This document shows, piece after piece, positions 62,891 to 64,000 of a DNA stretch of 64,000 nucleotides. The notes below the pieces were generated by a model. It ran no database searches and was not told the DNA's origin. It saw only the letters and a program-made list of their open reading frames with translations. Position 1 is the stretch's first letter; the number at the start of each line of letters is the position of its first letter. The DNA is taken from contig NZ_JAPFCC010000001.1 of NCBI RefSeq assembly GCF_025562715.2, positions 1,506,501 through 1,570,500 on the forward strand. The letters run 5' to 3'. The position numbers and the translations under genes are program-made. Source of the stretch: Endozoicomonas gorgoniicola. Its GTDB lineage: Bacteria > Pseudomonadota > Gammaproteobacteria > Pseudomonadales > Endozoicomonadaceae.

Positions 62891-63487
62891 TCAGCTTTTT
62901 TGGATGATTAGTGAAAGTCCTGTTCCGTGCATATTCAGAGTTCTTTTGAAATCAATTACACTGGGGAAAGTCTTGCCAAGCGAGGGATCCATTGCAGTGC
63001 CATCGGGGCGAACCATAATATAATGTAAGTCACCATTTCGGTGTCTGACTACCTTCAGCTCGCGCTGATGCATGGCAAGGGCTGTGTTTAAAATGCCTTT
63101 TGGCAGGGTTTTCTTTGATTGCTCTACTAATGCATGCGAGCAACGGAGTTTAGCTAACTCTTCCCTGAACATTGCTTTTAGCACGAAAATGCTGAATGAT
63201 TTTCGGGCAATGGCAAATGCATTCAGGCCAAGCATTTTGCAGCATTTGATAATCTGAGAAGGCATGCTAAAACCCCAGAGTTCGGGATTGGTACTGAAAG
63301 GGTTGTTACTTATTATCTGGTACAGAATTACTTCACAGTCAGGATTCACCTTCAGAGGCTGTGGTCCCGTACTCATGGACTTGTAATCATCGTTTTGCGG
63401 AATGGTTCTGATACCCAGTTCAAATGCACCACATAACAAGGCAGCCGAACCGCAGGAGTTGTAATAGGATTGCCTCCAGTTAGCCAT
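62891..63487 (-). CDS. papain-like (C39-type) cysteine protease candidate
   Basis: 198 residues. The N-terminal YYNSCGSAALLCGAFELGI resembles the catalytic helix of C39/papain-fold enzymes (Cys12), and LHYIMVRPDGTAMDPS near 154-169 offers His155 and Asp167 in the expected order, with the His on a strand followed by an Asp. It has no signal peptide or leader domain, so it is cytosolic or secreted by a dedicated system. It follows the MATE transporter gene by about 50 bases. Enzyme activity is inferred from motif order only. Confidence 0.6.
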   Translation of the reverse strand: MANWRQSYYNSCGSAALLCGAFELGIRTIPQNDDYKSMSTGPQPLKVNPDCEVILYQIISNNPFSTNPELWGFSMPSQIIKCCKMLGLNAFAIARKSFSIFVLKAMFREELAKLRCSHALVEQSKKTLPKGILNTALAMHQRELKVVRHRNGDLHYIMVRPDGTAMDPSLGKTFPSVIDFKRTLNMHGTGLSLIIQKS

Positions 63488-63535
63488 CTTGAAATATATC
63501 CTGACCGTTACCAGTGATCCTATAAAGGAGCCCTG

Positions 63536-64000
63536 TCAAATTCTGATATGACTCCACTGCCGCCTTTGCCAGACCACAATAAAAGCCGTAGAGCTGATTA
63601 GTCGTTGTAAAATCGTCAGCAACCAGAGTGTCGTTAAACCGGCTCCCACAATTGTTCCCAGTAGCCAGCTGACGGGCAGAAGAAAACCCCACTGAGCCCC
63701 GAATCGTATACCCAGCACGGTTTTATTAGCACCCGCTCCGAGCAGGGTCTGGGTCAGTACCAGAGAGGCAGAGTCCAGAATAATGCCGACTCCTGTCAAC
63801 TGCAGTGGCAGCCTGGCAGTGTTAATCAGTTCCGGCTCATGCAGGAATATTCCCAGTACCCATTCAGGGACAAAAAGCAGTGGCAGACTCAGAATACTGA
63901 GCAATATTGTGGCTATCCCGACGGTACTCCAGCCCCAGGTGGTAGCCATTTCCGGCTTCTTTGCGCCAAGCTCCTGACTGACCAGCGTGTTGGCCGCCAT
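63536..64000 (-). CDS. MATE-family efflux transporter (C-terminal part)
   Basis: The gene continues beyond the right edge; 154 residues are visible. Five to six membrane helices and the phrases NTLVSQELGAKKPEMA and LTGVGIILDSASLVLTQTLLGAG match the C-terminal lobe of MATE Na+/H+-coupled drug exporters. The in-window methionine is probably internal. Confidence 0.85.
   Translation of the reverse strand: MAANTLVSQELGAKKPEMATTWGWSTVGIATILLSILSLPLLFVPEWVLGIFLHEPELINTARLPLQLTGVGIILDSASLVLTQTLLGAGANKTVLGIRFGAQWGFLLPVSWLLGTIVGAGLTTLWLLTILQRLISSTAFIVVWQRRQWSHIRI

Overview
The window reads as chromosomal DNA of a host-associated marine gammaproteobacterium. From gene content and style I favour Endozoicomonas or a close Oceanospirillales relative. 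This is inference: there is no rRNA here and no search was run. Core genes of gammaproteobacterial type (greB, cysB, aroF-type DAHP synthase, aldB, tamA-tamB, ppnN, uppP, a tRNA-Pro) alternate with lineage-specific proteins that look secreted or effector-like, with Fic proteins, and with many insertion sequences.

Layout. 1-8.7 kb holds a homogentisate-dioxygenase-like gene, a K+ channel, greB, aroF, a TauE/SafE permease, cysB and small unknown genes. 8.8-17.4 kb holds an oligopeptide-binding protein, an MscS channel, a giant AsmA-like protein, a helical-repeat protein and a small gene behind a near-perfect Fur box. 17.7-26 kb holds aldB, the tamA-tamB operon and ppnN. 26-36.5 kb is accessory. 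It contains a secreted-protein gene split by an IS66-type element (8-bp duplication; the reading frame is restored when the element is removed), an intact similar gene, a SWIM-domain gene with an internal stop, a metallophosphatase, rtcB and two unknown effector-like genes. 36.8-42.6 kb holds a large SWIM/SNF2 helicase, an intact Fic gene and a decayed Fic gene.

43.1-57.6 kb is the most disturbed part. A perfect 12-base ops (RfaH-recruitment) element precedes an AT-rich polysaccharide locus: a priming sugar transferase, a GT2 glycosyltransferase and a broken capsule-type gene. That gene runs into about 12 kb of nested mobile DNA: a 164-bp IS21-like mini-element, an IS1595 remnant, two full IS110-type elements and part of a third, an IS701/IS4-like element split by ISL3, two tandem IS1182 copies and an IS4 element. 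On the far side only the last 73 codons of galU survive, themselves split by the IS4 element. The locus looks like a decayed capsule/exopolysaccharide cluster whose middle was replaced by insertion sequences. uppP (lipid-carrier recycling) is intact just beyond.

57.7-64 kb holds uppP, a HAD hydrolase, tRNA-Pro(UGG), a protein with duplicated proline-rich SH3-ligand-like motifs, a DUF4892-like secreted protein, a papain-like Cys/His/Asp protein and the end of a MATE transporter.

The most rewarding items are the IS110 left-end noncoding regions (candidate bridge RNAs with a 60-nt block identical between copies), the ops-led locus broken by insertions with exact target duplications, the effector-like genes, and a window-wide excess of short (6-15 bp) tandem duplications.
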